NCBI GenBank assembly: GCA_017163975.1
Contig: JAFFSR010000218.1
Location: 12,031,501-12,095,500, forward strand
Length of the DNA: 64,000 nt
Source: Anastatus disparis
Lineage: Eukaryota > Arthropoda > Insecta > Hymenoptera > Eupelmidae
Reading direction: 5' to 3'
Below the pieces are notes generated by a model. It saw only the letters and a list, made by a program, of their open reading frames with translations. It did not search any database and had not been told where the DNA came from. Position 1 is the stretch's first letter; every line of letters starts with the position of its first letter. Made by a program: the position numbers and the translations under genes. Below, one piece after another: positions 1-12,795 of this stretch.

Positions 1-1674
1 TCTGTTTTGTTTTGTATCGTAGATGACAATTCCGGAAATTTCTGAAGCACCTCTCACTTATGTTCCTCCAACGGACATTTATTTTACGCGCAATTGCGCA
101 ACTCACGTGTAGAATAAAAAAGTCCCCCTCCCCCCATTTTTATTTTATTTTTTTTTATTTGAGATTCCACGGGCCTCCAGTGTCAGTGGCCGCATGTGCT
201 CGATTTTTGAGACTTCATTCCGCTTTAAACCTTTCAGATAAAGTCTAAAGATTTGTTTTTTTTTCTTTTTATATACATACATATTATTTGTTCCTGGAAA
301 GCAGATAAAAGAGTCCAATGGGATTTCCGCGAGAGGTTGATCTTCTCGTAAACATTTTTGAAAAATTTTTTTATTTTTATTTTACTTATGTCATGTGATA
401 ATATTATTGTAAATGTATAACATTTATTCGAAGATTAAAAAGTTTATTACGAATGTGCATAAGACTTAAAGGCATACCTTTGGTTTTTTTTAAGTTATGT
501 TTGGGTTTTTTTGGTATTTTTTTATAAAACATTTTGAGAATAATAATAAAACATATCAGTCATTTTAAGCAATTGCAAATTTTAAAATCATTAAAAACTA
601 AATTGATTAATAATTAAAAATAATTTTTAAAATAAATATTTATAAACTTTGAATTAACATGTATGCTTTATATTTTATTCGCTAATGCAGCCACTTAGTA
701 ACACGAATCTCTAAAAACTTTAACAGCTTAAATTTTAATTTGTAAAAAGTAAAGCTGTAACGCCTGCTCCTAGGTACTTCTAAAATTTTAATTAATGCAA
801 AATTATAATTAACTAGATGTAGTTTCGACCGAGATAAGGATCAAAATAATTTAATTTGCACACCTAGTGTATACATAAAATTACATTTAAGCATATAAAA
901 AAAAAGGAACAAATTTTATTTGCATATAACCCAATTATGAGATGCTTAATTAACGTAGTTTTTCCATTAAAAAGCGAGTATTATTTTTTTAATCGCTAAG
1001 TTTAATCTTTCAAAAAGACAATATTTATAATCGCACGTGCTCCCCTCCCTTCTTATATCCTTGCGCGAAAATTGCAATGAAAAAAAAATTTATAAGTATT
1101 TCATTGCGTTTAAAAAAAAAGGATAAGACATCCCAAGTAGAACGTACACGCGTTCGCTTTTTAAGATAATATTTCGAAGTCGAAAGTAATTCATAAAAAG
1201 AAAAAATAAAGAATAACTCCTCTTCCCTTCAAACGTCAACATGTCGTGTGTGTGTACGCGTATCCTGCGGGGATTCTTTTTAAATATAATGACAAGCGCT
1301 CTAATTACACTCAAGTCATAAATTATTCTCGCGAGGTTCCACACCACACCACACGAGTACGAAAGTCAATTCGATAATCGTGATTTGCAAAGCCCAGGGT
1401 CGTTAAAAAATCGACTTTAAGATTCCCAGATCGTTCCCTCGATTCCTTCTTTTTTTTTTGTTTTTATTTTTACTTTTTTTTTATTAGCAACTGGTAACGA
1501 GTCTGGAAAACCAGTACTGCTTCTTGGCCTTTTTCACTTTTTAGCGTCATACGTTTGCGTTAAGATGTACTTAGGGCCACCGGTCCTCTTTGCAATTTTT
1601 TTCTTCGATCTTCCTCTATACTCATTCAAAATGTTATATTTATCTTTTCTCAGAAGGCTTTGGATTCTGCAAAA

Positions 1675-1697
1675 TTTTTTTTTTTTTTTTTTTTTTT
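1675..1697. repeat. poly(T) run, 23 T
   Basis: An uninterrupted run of 23 T. On the minus strand it reads as poly(A), so it could be the tail of an old retrocopy, but no recognisable element adjoins it. Probably a simple repeat. Confidence 0.8.
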
Positions 1698-2530
1698 AAT
1701 CTCCTTTTAAAGATCCATTTCCCAGATATGTACAAAAGTAAATTAAAATGATATTTTTTTGTGCGTATAAAATTATTTTTCCGAAATCGCAATTATGCGA
1801 TAAATTTAAAGTATCGTTAATGACAAGTATAATTGCTTTTTTTGCTAGGTCATGAAACTTTTGAATTCTAAAATTTACAAATTTTTGTAATTATGGACAC
1901 GATTACATTTGTAAATGGCCTTGTGGTAATTCGTTCCAGGTTATGACCTTAGAATTTTTTTTATTAAATTAGTTAAATTTAAATTTGTTTCATGCCATCA
2001 AAATTTTGATTTAAATGATTCAAAATTTAATTGTATTTTAAATTAAAAATGTACAAAATAATAAAATAAAGTAATAGCTATTCTTGATAAAATCTTTTTT
2101 ATATTGTTTTTCTATTTGAACTTTTTGGTGCATTTTTCATTATTCACTTCAATTGGAATGAAAAATGAAAAACTAAAAAATTTCATGTAATATATCAACA
2201 TTTATTGTTTTAGCATTATAAACTAAAATCGTTAGCACAAAAACTAAAGAAAATTATGGAACTATATTTTCTCATAACTTTCGTTAAACTAATTCTTCTA
2301 GTTAAATTCATTTGTAAAAGTTAAAAAAAATGTATATGCACATTCACGTTGTGGCTATAACGTAAGTTTCTTGGAAATATTCGTGCGCAAGAGCACGCAA
2401 GCATAAACGAAAAAAGAATACAAAAAGAAAAAGCGCAGACACGTGTGTATAACGCTACTTTAAAGTTTGATTTGGCCTGTCAATATGTCCTGCTTGATGA
2501 TTTAAAGATTTAGAGGAATTAAAATAACTC

Positions 2531-2574
2531 GTGTGTGTATATATATATATATAAAATATATATATATACACATA
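2531..2574. repeat. GT/TA microsatellite
   Basis: A short GT run leads into two TA tracts split by AAA and ends in CACA. The whole is nearly self-complementary and can form a cruciform. It is a simple repeat. Confidence 0.8.
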
Positions 2575-5171
2575 CAAGAATGAGTTTGAGTCAATGTATC
2601 CCGTTTTGCGCTTCTGACCTAGTTATTGGCTCGCAAAGGTGCTCGACACACGACTTGCGGATCCGGGAAGGTTTTATCAGTTGGAGAAAGCTTCGTCATG
2701 TATCTATCTACGCACTTATAAAGTTTACCGTATAGTCTATGATTTGTCCAGTGTAACACTGTTTTTCTTTCCCTTTCATATATATAGGTAGGTATTAAGC
2801 GTGGGCGCCGTTAAGGAAAGAAAAAAAAAAGAAATATTCATATTACACTTTTCACCAGAAACTCTCTAATGTATATGAGAAGAAAAAAAAGAACTGAAAA
2901 ATCCTAGCGGTTATGAACGTTACTTAGATTATGATCAAAATTTTAATTTAATGAGTCATTTTTTAGATGTTTGACGAAACAGTGTTTTCGAATTGAATTA
3001 ATATCATGAAATCATTGTTTTGAAAAATATCGATTTGATGTGACTGGTTTTAAGTGATCATCTTTAATTTAAAATATTAACACAAACATATTTTTCTACA
3101 TTTTTATTATTCGAAATGAATATTTATGTGTAAAAAATATTTTCATAAACGCAAGTAAAACTTTAATTACACGTAACAAAAAATATATTTTACATTTTTT
3201 ATTTGTGCTGTCATACTTTGGGCAAATGAAAAAAAAAAAATTAAACTTTACTAAAATAATAATTATGTGTATTTGAATGAAGAAGAAACCAGTTAAAAGT
3301 GGTTTTCAAAAAAAAATTTCTTCAAGGGTCCTGAAAGTCATATCACTGCAATGGTCTGATGTAAATTTAATTACACTTTTAAAGTAACTCGATAAATGAC
3401 AGGGAAAGCGAAAAAAAAAGAAGTATTTGCATGAAAGAGCCAATAATAGGGGGGAAAGACCCCCAAAAATTTATTTTCAGATACAGCTGCAGGGTTCCTC
3501 TCACGATTTTTTTTCTTCGTTCTTTTAAATCTCCTTAAAAATATGTCGCGCAATTGCCATTATGTGAGATATATGATTTTTTTTTCCTTTTTTTCTTTTT
3601 TACACGAATCTTGTTTTTAACTCATCTCAACAACAAGTCCCATTTCCCTTTCATGATCGACTCCATCCCTCACTGGATGACAACTTGACGTAAGAGTAAT
3701 TTCTTTTTCAGGTATATGTTAAACGACCTTGTATCAGCGTTTACTTTCGTTGTTTTTACTGAGTGTGGTACAAACATGATTAGTTACATACGTACAAACT
3801 TATGGACCCTTAAATAATAGCATTTGTAAATAATAATAAATGAAAATTTATAAAATAGTATTTAAGTTTTCATCGCAAAAATTAAAAATATCCTTTCGAT
3901 TGAAATAACTATTAAGAAATATTTTATAAATTTAACTTTTATTCTAAAATTTAATATAATAAATGACCTAATATTTAATAAACGAATCATATAAAAGATT
4001 AACTGTAATATAAAATGTAAGGTAATGACGATATTATATCATATGTTACGCTTTTAAGTGTTTTACCCATTCAATAAATTGTTAAACATTATCGTAACAG
4101 AAATTTGCGAGGAAAGCATAAAAAAATACACGACTTCAATACCACCCTATGTAATCCATTATTATATTTATCATTATTCCTATTTCATTGATTAAAAAAT
4201 TACATAACCTTAAAAATGTTCTGCAAAAATGTGAAAGAGCTTTAAATTCAATTTTGGAAAAGAATCATGCGTTTTTTTGGTTTCTCAAAAGAGAAAGTAT
4301 TGTAACGATTTATAGAAAAATAGGACACTAGTAATGAAAAATTACGCTATGCGTGGATGACAAAACTGACTCGTGAGAAAATAACAAGTGTCACGAATAA
4401 AATTCTCTCCAACAAAATAACGAAAATCAGATTTTCAATCTTTTTTTATTTTTATTTATTTATTTTAACAACAATCATCAAATACAAATGTTCAATACAA
4501 AAATAAATTATTAACATAATAATACAAAAATTTTTTACTTGAAATACTGTTCTATTCACTCACCGATGAACAAAATTATTTTATTTACTAAGCAGCAAAA
4601 TAATATTTTCATAAGTGAAATGAGTAAGTGAAAATGAAATTTTGCACACTAGGCCAAATTTTACTTAAGATAAGAGAATAGGATATTTTCTCCACGCATA
4701 ATAGGCACGGAAAATCGAATTTTGCACACTCTGTAGGAAAAATTATTGTTTGATTAGAAATCAATATATGAAGATGTAAAATAAAAAGTGAGATTGTATT
4801 AAAAAGTATTTAAATATATATGTTAAATTTTAGTGGAAAAATATGGAATCAATACAAACCATTAGGGAACTAGTGTTTAGGATTTATGATTGCTCTAAGA
4901 GAATGTATAAAAATGTTATTTCATATTTTAAGTTGATCATGTGTGTCGATCATCGATAAAACCAGTATGAATCGGTTAAAATTATTATAAAATATTTATA
5001 TCTATATTAAATGTTTTCAAAATATTTAAACTATATATTCCAATCATTTTAGAATTTTGATAGTATGATTGCAAAAATAATGTCAAAATTAAGACAAAAT
5101 ATCTTTTTGCTATAAATTATCATGAAATCAAATTAAACAAATTAAATACATTATCTATTCTGTAATTATTT

Positions 5172-5348
5172 CTGTGGCGTTAAGGAAAAAGGGCATAAGT
5201 AACTTCAGAAAGTTTTCGATGCATTATGATTTAAACTTATGTCTTTATGTAAATTTATGATCTGAAAATGGACATAATATGCCCTTTTTCAAATATATTT
5301 TTTCACTAGAAAAAATGTGACCTATGTCCTGTTTCCTTAACGCTACAG
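5172..5348. mobile_element. MITE-like element with about 29-bp terminal inverted repeats
   Basis: The ends match as inverted repeats: the left starts CTGTGGCGTTAAGGAAA and the right, reverse-complemented, starts CTGTAGCGTTAAGGAAA. About 24 of 29 terminal bases agree. The interior is AT-rich with no ORF. ATTT flanks both sides, a possible 4-bp target duplication. The superfamily is not assigned. Confidence 0.6.
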
Positions 5349-5719
5349 ATTTATATCGATGAATTGTAATTTTATAAAAATATTACGTCACACAAGTAAT
5401 TTATATTTGTAGGAAAAACGTCAAACCATGAAAATGATTTAAAAATTCAATTAACTTGATTCTTTTAAATTTTTAACCTTGGGCATTCTGGTTTAGTATG
5501 TTACGTTCTTAATATCACGTTTTCCAAATTTTTTTTACAATCGAAAGAGTTATTGCTTCTATAGTTTAATTTCAATTTCCTGCTTCAAAATTTGTTTATC
5601 CGCGTAATAAACATATTTTTTTACATCATTGCTTCAAGAATTTAAACTTTAATTTATAAAAATACGATTATTCCATTCAACTTACAGAGGATAGCTGATT
5701 AGTTTAGATAATCATGGAT

Positions 5720-6300
5720 GAGCCAAGTGGGGCACTATAGTCTGCGTACTTACATATTACATACATACATAAACGACGTGCGCGCGCGCGCGTCTTGCCC
5801 TGGAAGCTATAGCCGGTTGAGAGAAACTTGAAGACCCTGAACTTGACTGACTCTTCCTTATAGGTCTTGGTCTTCTCTCCTCCCCCTTTTTTTTCTTTTC
5901 TTTTTTTTTATTTCTTACTCTCTTCTCTCGTTTCGCGTTGTCCGGTCGGGCGGTGGCCGCGTAACAGGTGAACATGCATAGGTATAAGTTTACATTGGTG
6001 CCATGTAAATATACGTAAGTGTACGTAAAGGTGTGGATCTTCATGTTTTAAGAGACTCTCTTTCTTTTTTTCTCTCCTTTCTTTTTTTTTTCTTCATTAT
6101 ATGCAGTATGTATACACACATGAATGTGTATACTGTGAGAGGAAAGTGACCGATTGCCGGAGCCCCAGCGACGAAAGCGAGAACATTGGATTCTTTTCCT
6201 CTTGCATATTTATATATGTACGTGCACGTGTACATTTAATTACGTGGCGTTTTAATTTTACTCACTTATTATCGCGCAATCATAAACAATTTTTTTTTTC
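5720..6300. other. Less AT-rich island with a CG run
   Basis: This segment is clearly richer in G and C than its flanks. It contains an alternating CG run at 5780-5792 that could adopt Z-DNA, followed by long pyrimidine tracts. Overlapping open frames on both strands look like low-complexity shadows. It could be a promoter or enhancer, but no TATA/initiator pair or recognisable exon was found. Confidence 0.35.
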
Positions 6301-6672
6301 TACATACGTAATATACATCAAGGAAAAATTATAATATTTGGAGAATTTCATTGAAACTTTATTCGTATTGAAATGATTTGAAGATTTATAATGTAACTGA
6401 AAATTTTCAGGAAATCGTTATTAACCTTGTGATTCAAAAATTAGTCATTCAATGTTAAGGTGAATATATTAAAACAAAATTTCATCAACTGTGTTGAAAA
6501 TTTGATGAAATTTTAATTAAATTTGGACTATATCATTTGTCTTAATTTATTTATTTATGTGACGTCCCTTTTTTTTAGATTTAAGGCATGAGTGTATTTA
6601 TTTTTATCAGCATGACTTACATATTATTGCGTTCTATACACACTTGATTTAAATGTAATTCATTTTGACTAA

Positions 6673-6899
6673 TACACTGTTTAAAAAAACATGAAATTTA
6701 ATGCAAATTTATGCAAAACTGGAAGCTTGCTTCAAGCCCGTACATGAAAATTAATAATTTTACCGTAATTTTAATGCGAAATTGCATAAAAATTAATAAT
6801 TTCGCCGTGATTTTACTGTACCATTGCATGAAATTTAAAGCAAAAATGAAAATTTCATAAATGTACTGGAAGCAAAATTCAATTTTTTTTAACAGTGTA
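6673..6899. mobile_element. Tc1/mariner-type MITE (TA-flanked)
   Basis: The left end reads TA then CACTGTTTAAAAAAA. The right end, reverse-complemented, reads TA then CACTGTTAAAAAAAA. The TA dinucleotides at 6673-6674 and 6898-6899 fit the TA target duplication of the Tc1/mariner/pogo group. The interior has two imperfect copies of a roughly 42-bp AT-rich unit around TTAATAATTT and no coding capacity, so it is non-autonomous. Family placement is inferred from the ends alone. Confidence 0.6.
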
Positions 6900-8059
6900 G
6901 ATATTTGTGACTGATTTTTAGCATATTTTTATTTACATTCATTGCGTGTATTTATTTTTGTTTGATTTTCTATCTATGATATCACTTTTAATTTAATTTA
7001 TTGACTTACCAATATAGTATTATTATTTCTATTATCTCCTAAGACTGTGATTTATGTATTTTATATTAATTTAATTTAATTGTGTATTATACGCTCTTTT
7101 TGTAAACTTAGCGGAAAGGATATTTTTCCGAATGTGTACCTCAAATGGCAGCGCTGCATATTTTACCATGTTACGAAATAAAATATATCTATTTAAATTT
7201 GAAATTAAAAGTTATTCGTATAAACTAATGCTTTTTCATAATAATTTATGATCTTGCGGATTCTTTTTCAAGTTTTATAAAGATAATCTAAGAAAGATTG
7301 GAAAACCCCAAAAAAATGAATGGAAAAAAAATTTCCACAATCGTTTAATTTATAATTGAAAGATTATTGTACTCCTTCGTTTAGGAAGTTTTGTAAAGAT
7401 AAAAAACATAAATTTTAGAAGAACATTGTAGAAACGTAATTTAAAACAGTTGAAATCGAAATTTATTAGCGTTTTTTAAATTTTTGTGTGCTCATCCGCG
7501 TAAATATTTATCGTCTGAAAACTATTTAACCCTATATATTTAAGCAAAAGCTCTGATTCACCTGCAGACTGCCAATAAGAATCAACTGGCGAAAAAACGA
7601 ATGACAATTATTTTAGTAATTAGTGATTATAATTTTCATGAACACCGAACGTGCTTTTGATTGAGCCCATAAGATTTCAAATTTTTTTTATTGGAATTTA
7701 AATTCTTTACTGCTATTAGCGGCAAAACTTTTGATGACAACTATTGCGTTTTTTCATCAGGAAAAAAACTAATTTTTCAATACGCGAAAAATTCTTTAAT
7801 GATAATTATTTAAATTAAATATGATTTTATCGATAAATATATCTCTTATTATGCACTACAATAATTTGAAAAAAATTAAAAGGAACTTATCTAATTTTTT
7901 CAAAATAATAGCTTTTTTTATTTGATTAAATTTATTTTATTGGACAACTCAAAAGATCTATTAGTTTTTTAGATATTTGGAGTTATGTTTTTTTGAGTAA
8001 CATTTCTAACGTTTATATTCTGTTAATCCGATATTTTTTATTGAACAAAACTAATTTTT
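6900..8059. other. AT-rich stretch without a recognised feature
   Basis: No gene, inverted repeat or known element was recognised here. Confidence 0.5.
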
Positions 8060-8140
8060 GTTTTCATTTTCTGATCAGTTTTAAAAATTAAGTAGGTCCG
8101 AAATTAGTAAATATTTGGATAGGTGACCACTCATGTACTC
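8060..8140 (+). repeat. Possible 5S rRNA-derived relic
   Basis: The stretch around TTTGGATAGGTGACC, preceded by TTAGTA and TTAAGTA, resembles the conserved 3' half of eukaryotic 5S rRNA (TTAGTACTTGGATGGGTGACC), which includes the internal control region. Similarity fades on both sides and the rest of a 5S gene is absent. It is at most a pseudogene fragment or the head of a 5S-derived SINE. The resemblance was judged from memory of 5S rRNA, not by alignment. Confidence 0.35.
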
Positions 8141-8508
8141 CAAACTTCAACAGAATTTTTCGTGTGACGATTGCTAAGGTGAACTACTTATTTGACAATA
8201 TGAGAAGTATAGTTAATACGTTATTAGCTATTTCTGGATAAAGAGCCACTTGATATCAACTACGTCAGAAACATCGACCTATTTCGGAGAGAGTTTTTCT
8301 AAGTATTTATCTCACTAGAATTGCCTACAGATTTTCCCCTCCCTATGGCCATTATTTTGGACGAGTATAGAATTGAATAGGAGGAGCTATTAAAAAAAGT
8401 GTTACGATAATAAAGGTGTGGAATAAGATACCTAAAAATCTGAGGATTAGGGAGAAAATCATCAAATTAAAAAAAATTGGAATTTTGATTCATTCACATC
8501 AGAGTTTT

Positions 8509-8688
8509 CTTCAGAGACTCACTCGGTAGAGCGATGGATTCATAACTCAGTGACCAGAGTTCGAATCTCGGTCTTGACCTATTGATTCAAGTACCGCTGT
8601 TCGTTATACGTACTTTGTTCATAAACCCGCCGAATATCTTCGATTCTAATTATCTTTACAATGGCAGCATAAATAAAATTTAAAAAAA
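8509..8688 (+). mobile_element. tRNA-derived SINE, copy 1 (diverged)
   Basis: The oldest-looking of seven related copies. It keeps an A-box-like segment (ACTCGGTAGAGCGATGG) and a B box (GTTCGAATCT at 8559-8568). The body retains the AAGTACC, TGTTC and CATAAA blocks seen in other copies. The conserved 3' stem-loop is not recognisable. It ends in an A-rich tail. Confidence 0.75.
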
Positions 8689-11600
8689 TTATCTCACATT
8701 ATTCCTTTAATTATTATCAATTTTTGCATAATTATTGAGCTTAATTTTTTTTTTAATTTTTTGAAATTGAAAATATTAATTCAATATTTACAACAATTCA
8801 GACACTATAAAATATCTATATAAAATTTTTTATCTAATTAAACTCAATTTTTGATAAATAAATTTTTCTTGATAATAATAAGAATTATTTTATATTAACT
8901 GTTAATCAACTAAAAAATCAAATTCAACGGCTAACCACAATTTGATTGAAAAAAAAATTAAAAGTCAAATTAAAGGTATGTTTCCGCTGTAACTTACGAT
9001 CGATCAGTAGCGCAGGCATAAATAATTTAATTAAATTCTGTATCGCATCGTCTCGTCGACTTGTTTAAAAAAAACCTGATCTGTGTGAAACACATACACA
9101 CATCCTCCTCTTCCTTCCAGACATTAAAAAAAAAGCAAAAAAGTCTGACATAACACATGATGAAGTAATGTGTTATCTCGTTGTCAATCGCGGATTCCAC
9201 ATCGTTCAAAAGTAGACCGTATAATAAATTCCTCTCCTTTCCTCGTTCTCAACTATTTTCTCCCTCTCTATTTCTAGGCGTTGTTGAGAATTAGGGAAGT
9301 TTACAGAGTTTGCAAGAAAGTCCAGGAGAAAGTCCGTTTAAAATGGATCAAAATAAAAACAGTTGACAAAATGGGAAATTTTTTAAGTAATATTATGAAA
9401 ACACACTTTGTAAACATTGAAATCAAAATACAATGTTTTTCATGCTTTCTAAAACAAGCTAAACCACAAAGTGACGTACATTGTTTTCTTCTGTGTTTTA
9501 GCATCAATGCTCAAATTGATGAATTTCCAGAATTTGCAATATTTCATTTAACAAAACATTATTGTAGTTATTTTTAATATGAAATAATAAATGCAAGGAA
9601 ATTTTTAATTTAAACAAAATAAACTTTTAATCATTTTATAATATTTCCACTAATGAAAGAGAATTTTAATCACAGCAATATTTTGAAGTTTAAATTTAGT
9701 ATTATTGTGAATATTTTTATTATGCATAAAAAATATGCAAAAAAGTAATGACGAAAATAAAAAAAAAAGCTAAAGGGTAAACTATGTACCAACACATAGC
9801 TTCTTGCGTATGAGATTATATGTTTATATGTCTTTGCAACCTTGAACATGGTGTACGGTCGGCATTAGCATCTCTCGGGTTATGCGTTCACGGTCACTCT
9901 CGGCACGGTTAGAGTTATAATTGAAAAACCTTAGTAAAAGGATTTCTATAAGTACATTATATACTATGGAATTTCATATTTTGAAAATAGAAAAAAAAAA
10001 AAAATAAAGACTTGATTTGTGTTTTTGGAACCCCCTTTTATCTCGATTTTGCCATCGTATTAATATGGTAATTGCCATTTTTTTTGGTAGCTCGTACTTT
10101 TTTTTCAAGGTTTATTACTTGATGAACTATTCTTTAGCATCCATTAGTCGATTGTTTGAAGGCTAATTATTTTATCTTGAGAATCTCAATGGTTAAAAAA
10201 CTTCTTACATAGCTTATAAATCTGTATGAAATTATAATAAAATACAGTAATGACGTATAAATTAGAAACATATGTTGTGTATTTTTATAATACAAATTAT
10301 GCATATTTTACAGTTTAGTTTAATTAGATTAGAAAGTGCAATTATTTTAACTAAACAAAATTTAACACAAAACGTGTTATTTTTATAAATTATTTTGCAC
10401 AAAATCTGTATTTTATTGCTTACTTAACACATGTACTATATGTAACTCATGGATAATTCCATGTATGTAATATTGTATGAATTTGAACAAAGTTAATTTA
10501 AAATTCAAGAAAATTCATTTTACACGTTTATGTACTTGAATTTCAAATGTTCAAATTTAATAGAAGTTTGTACTAAATTTTGAAATTTTTTCAATTATAC
10601 GAAACGTTTGTATTATCACCTTTCAAATAAGAAGTAATAATTTAATTAATTTAGCATCTTCATTTTAATTTTTTTTAATACTTGCATATAATATCTTTAT
10701 AAAATTATTTAAAATTTCAAATACTCTTAAAACACAAATTTTTAGATGATTATTCATTTGTGATTTGAAGCTGATTTATTTATACTAATTAAAAATTTTA
10801 AATTAATCTTCAGCTTGAGTTAGTTTCCATGTGATTGTAGTTTTATTGAAAATTTAAATTTTTTCCTTCTCAAATGGCACAGAAACCCGAATTAACAATT
10901 CACCAGAATCTTTTAATGCTGTACGGAACTTTTTAGGTGTGTTTTTTTTTAAGATCATTTGCAATTCTATGCAAAGTGTATTGTACTATCTATTAAAAGT
11001 CTGCAGGACTGTGTATAATTGTACTTAGTCTTATCTTAAACTTGTATAAGTATGTGTACTTATATATAATTCATTGAACGTTCAACAGAAACTTATATTC
11101 CTTTTAATTATGTATGTTTGCTTATATTTACATATGACTCAAGATAATTGTACATTGTACACAATTATTTATAAATATGTATAATAATATTTTTACATAC
11201 ATAGAAATTTATCAATAAAGAAACGAATATCATACACAATAAAGCATAATAACTAAAAATCATAAATATTTTAATATATAGAAATAACAATACTGATTTT
11301 TATATGTGACTTGGATAAATTATACATATTAAGGACACTGATGATTTTTTAATGAAGTTTTTATTATTAACAAATTTATAGTCTATCATGATTACAATAT
11401 TTATTTATTTTTAATAGTTTTTTAAATTTACAAACTTACAACATCTTTAATGGGGCTCATCAGGCTAAGACCGTATCATGTTTTGGGTCACTTGGTGGTA
11501 TTTGTATTATTGCAAATTTTAATAAATGAATACACTCTATATTTCTCAAATATAATTATTATTATTTCAAGAACAAAAATCATTGCATAAGTAAATGCTG

Positions 11601-12044
11601 AGAATTTTTTTTTCTTGAAAAGCCCTTTGTGATTATTTACGACATTATACAGCGGACTTCGTAATATGTATAGACGCACTCTAAGCGTCTTAGCATTATC
11701 ACGCATGCGCAGTACATACCAGCTGATTCACTCGATTCTACGTTAATCAAATATTTTCAACTTTTACATTTAATTTCTCTTTATTTTGATGGTTTACCCC
11801 CTTTTTTCTTATTTGCATTGTAATCCTTATTAAAAAATCTGTATCCCTCTAGTTTTTCTTAAAAAATGTTAGCGTAGAAATTTAATTATGATAACATTTG
11901 TAGTTCCATCATGCGTTTTTCACATATGGTCTGTGTATAAGAACAATCATTTCACACATTGATTTCTTTAAATTTTGATGGCTTACCCTATATTTTTTTT
12001 AAGAAACGAAAATATGGTAGGTCAATGAACATTTTTTCAAAGTT
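8689..12044. other. AT-rich non-coding stretch
   Basis: No supported gene. A slightly less AT-rich patch lies at 9780-9910. An open frame at 9279-9577 follows a pyrimidine-rich AG that resembles a splice acceptor; its translation is unrecognised and has no clear continuation, so it is treated as a finding and not as a gene. Confidence 0.5.
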
Positions 12045-12325
12045 TCATAAAAATCCATTCAGTTTAGAACATAACACTGGAGACAGAGGAGCCTCAGTGA
12101 GAATTAATGCATACATAATCTTTAACTTGAATAGAAAAACGCTGCTAAGTGCTTTGGCGCAATGCTTTCTCATAGAGCACATTGAGTTTAAGTAATTTGA
12201 TTTTATTTTTTTAAATGTGATTTTAATGTATATGTCTCTATCCACTGCATCGAAGGCTGGCTTAAGATCTACGGAAACTATATGAATTTTATTCTTCCTT
12301 ACTTTTGCCATTTGCATTATGTGAT
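12045..12325 (-). pseudogene. Non-LTR retrotransposon reverse-transcriptase relic
   Basis: The minus-strand translation contains VDLKPAFDAVDRD, which matches the conserved non-LTR reverse-transcriptase motif around the first catalytic Asp (typically VDLKAAFDxVxR). Further on in the same frame it has APLSPVLCS, resembling the (G)xPLSPLLF motif. Spacing between the two is roughly as in LINEs but the intervening sequence is unrecognisable. No YADD box, endonuclease or second ORF was found, and no transcript start is supported. It is a short decayed fragment; the clade is not assigned. Confidence 0.55.
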
Positions 12326-12589
12326 TTTTCTTTTTTTTCATTCACCCATGTGCATTTTTTACATTGATTCTTGCTCATTGTCGTAATATGAAAACCTTTC
12401 AAACAAACATAAAAACTTGTTTCTGCAATTATCATTGTGATTATTTTTCTTGTCTTTCCGTATGTAAATAAAAATTAGTTTTCAGTTAAATTTACGTAAA
12501 ATACAAAAAAAAATTTTTTAATGGCTCTAAAATTAAAACTACGCTAAGAAAACCGATTTCCTATAACTTCTGTACCAGTTAGACAAAAA

Positions 12590-12795
12590 AAATTGTAAGC
12601 AAAATTTGAAACAAATCTATCGAGTAGTTTTCGAGATCTAACTGGCGTAATGAATACATACATACATACAGACATTTTCTGGAAATCACTTCTTCAAATC
12701 CCCGAGTCAAAATATGTACAAATTAATGAAAAAATAGAAAAAAAATTTTTTTATCGATACAATGCTTTCTCTATGAGAAAGCAAAAGAAATATTT
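12590..12795 (+). repeat. Probable LINE 3'-end-like repeat fragment
   Basis: The segment has GAGTAGTTTTCGAGATC, a CATA microsatellite, then CAGACATTTTCTGG, and ends with a GCTTTCTC/GAGAAAGC hairpin followed by an A-rich tail (12772-12793). This arrangement resembles 3' ends of widespread insect LINE-like repeats. The assignment rests on general pattern memory. It lies next to the reverse-transcriptase relic but appears to be in the opposite orientation. Confidence 0.3.

Larger units (their letters stand above)
1..5171. other. AT-rich non-coding stretch
   Basis: No supported gene. Open frames here are short, low in complexity and dominated by Phe, Lys, Ile and Tyr codons. Less AT-rich patches lie at about 1020-1440 and 2340-2760 and could be regulatory, but no specific site is recognised. 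The stretch also contains a poly(T) run and a TA-rich microsatellite, listed separately. Confidence 0.6.
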
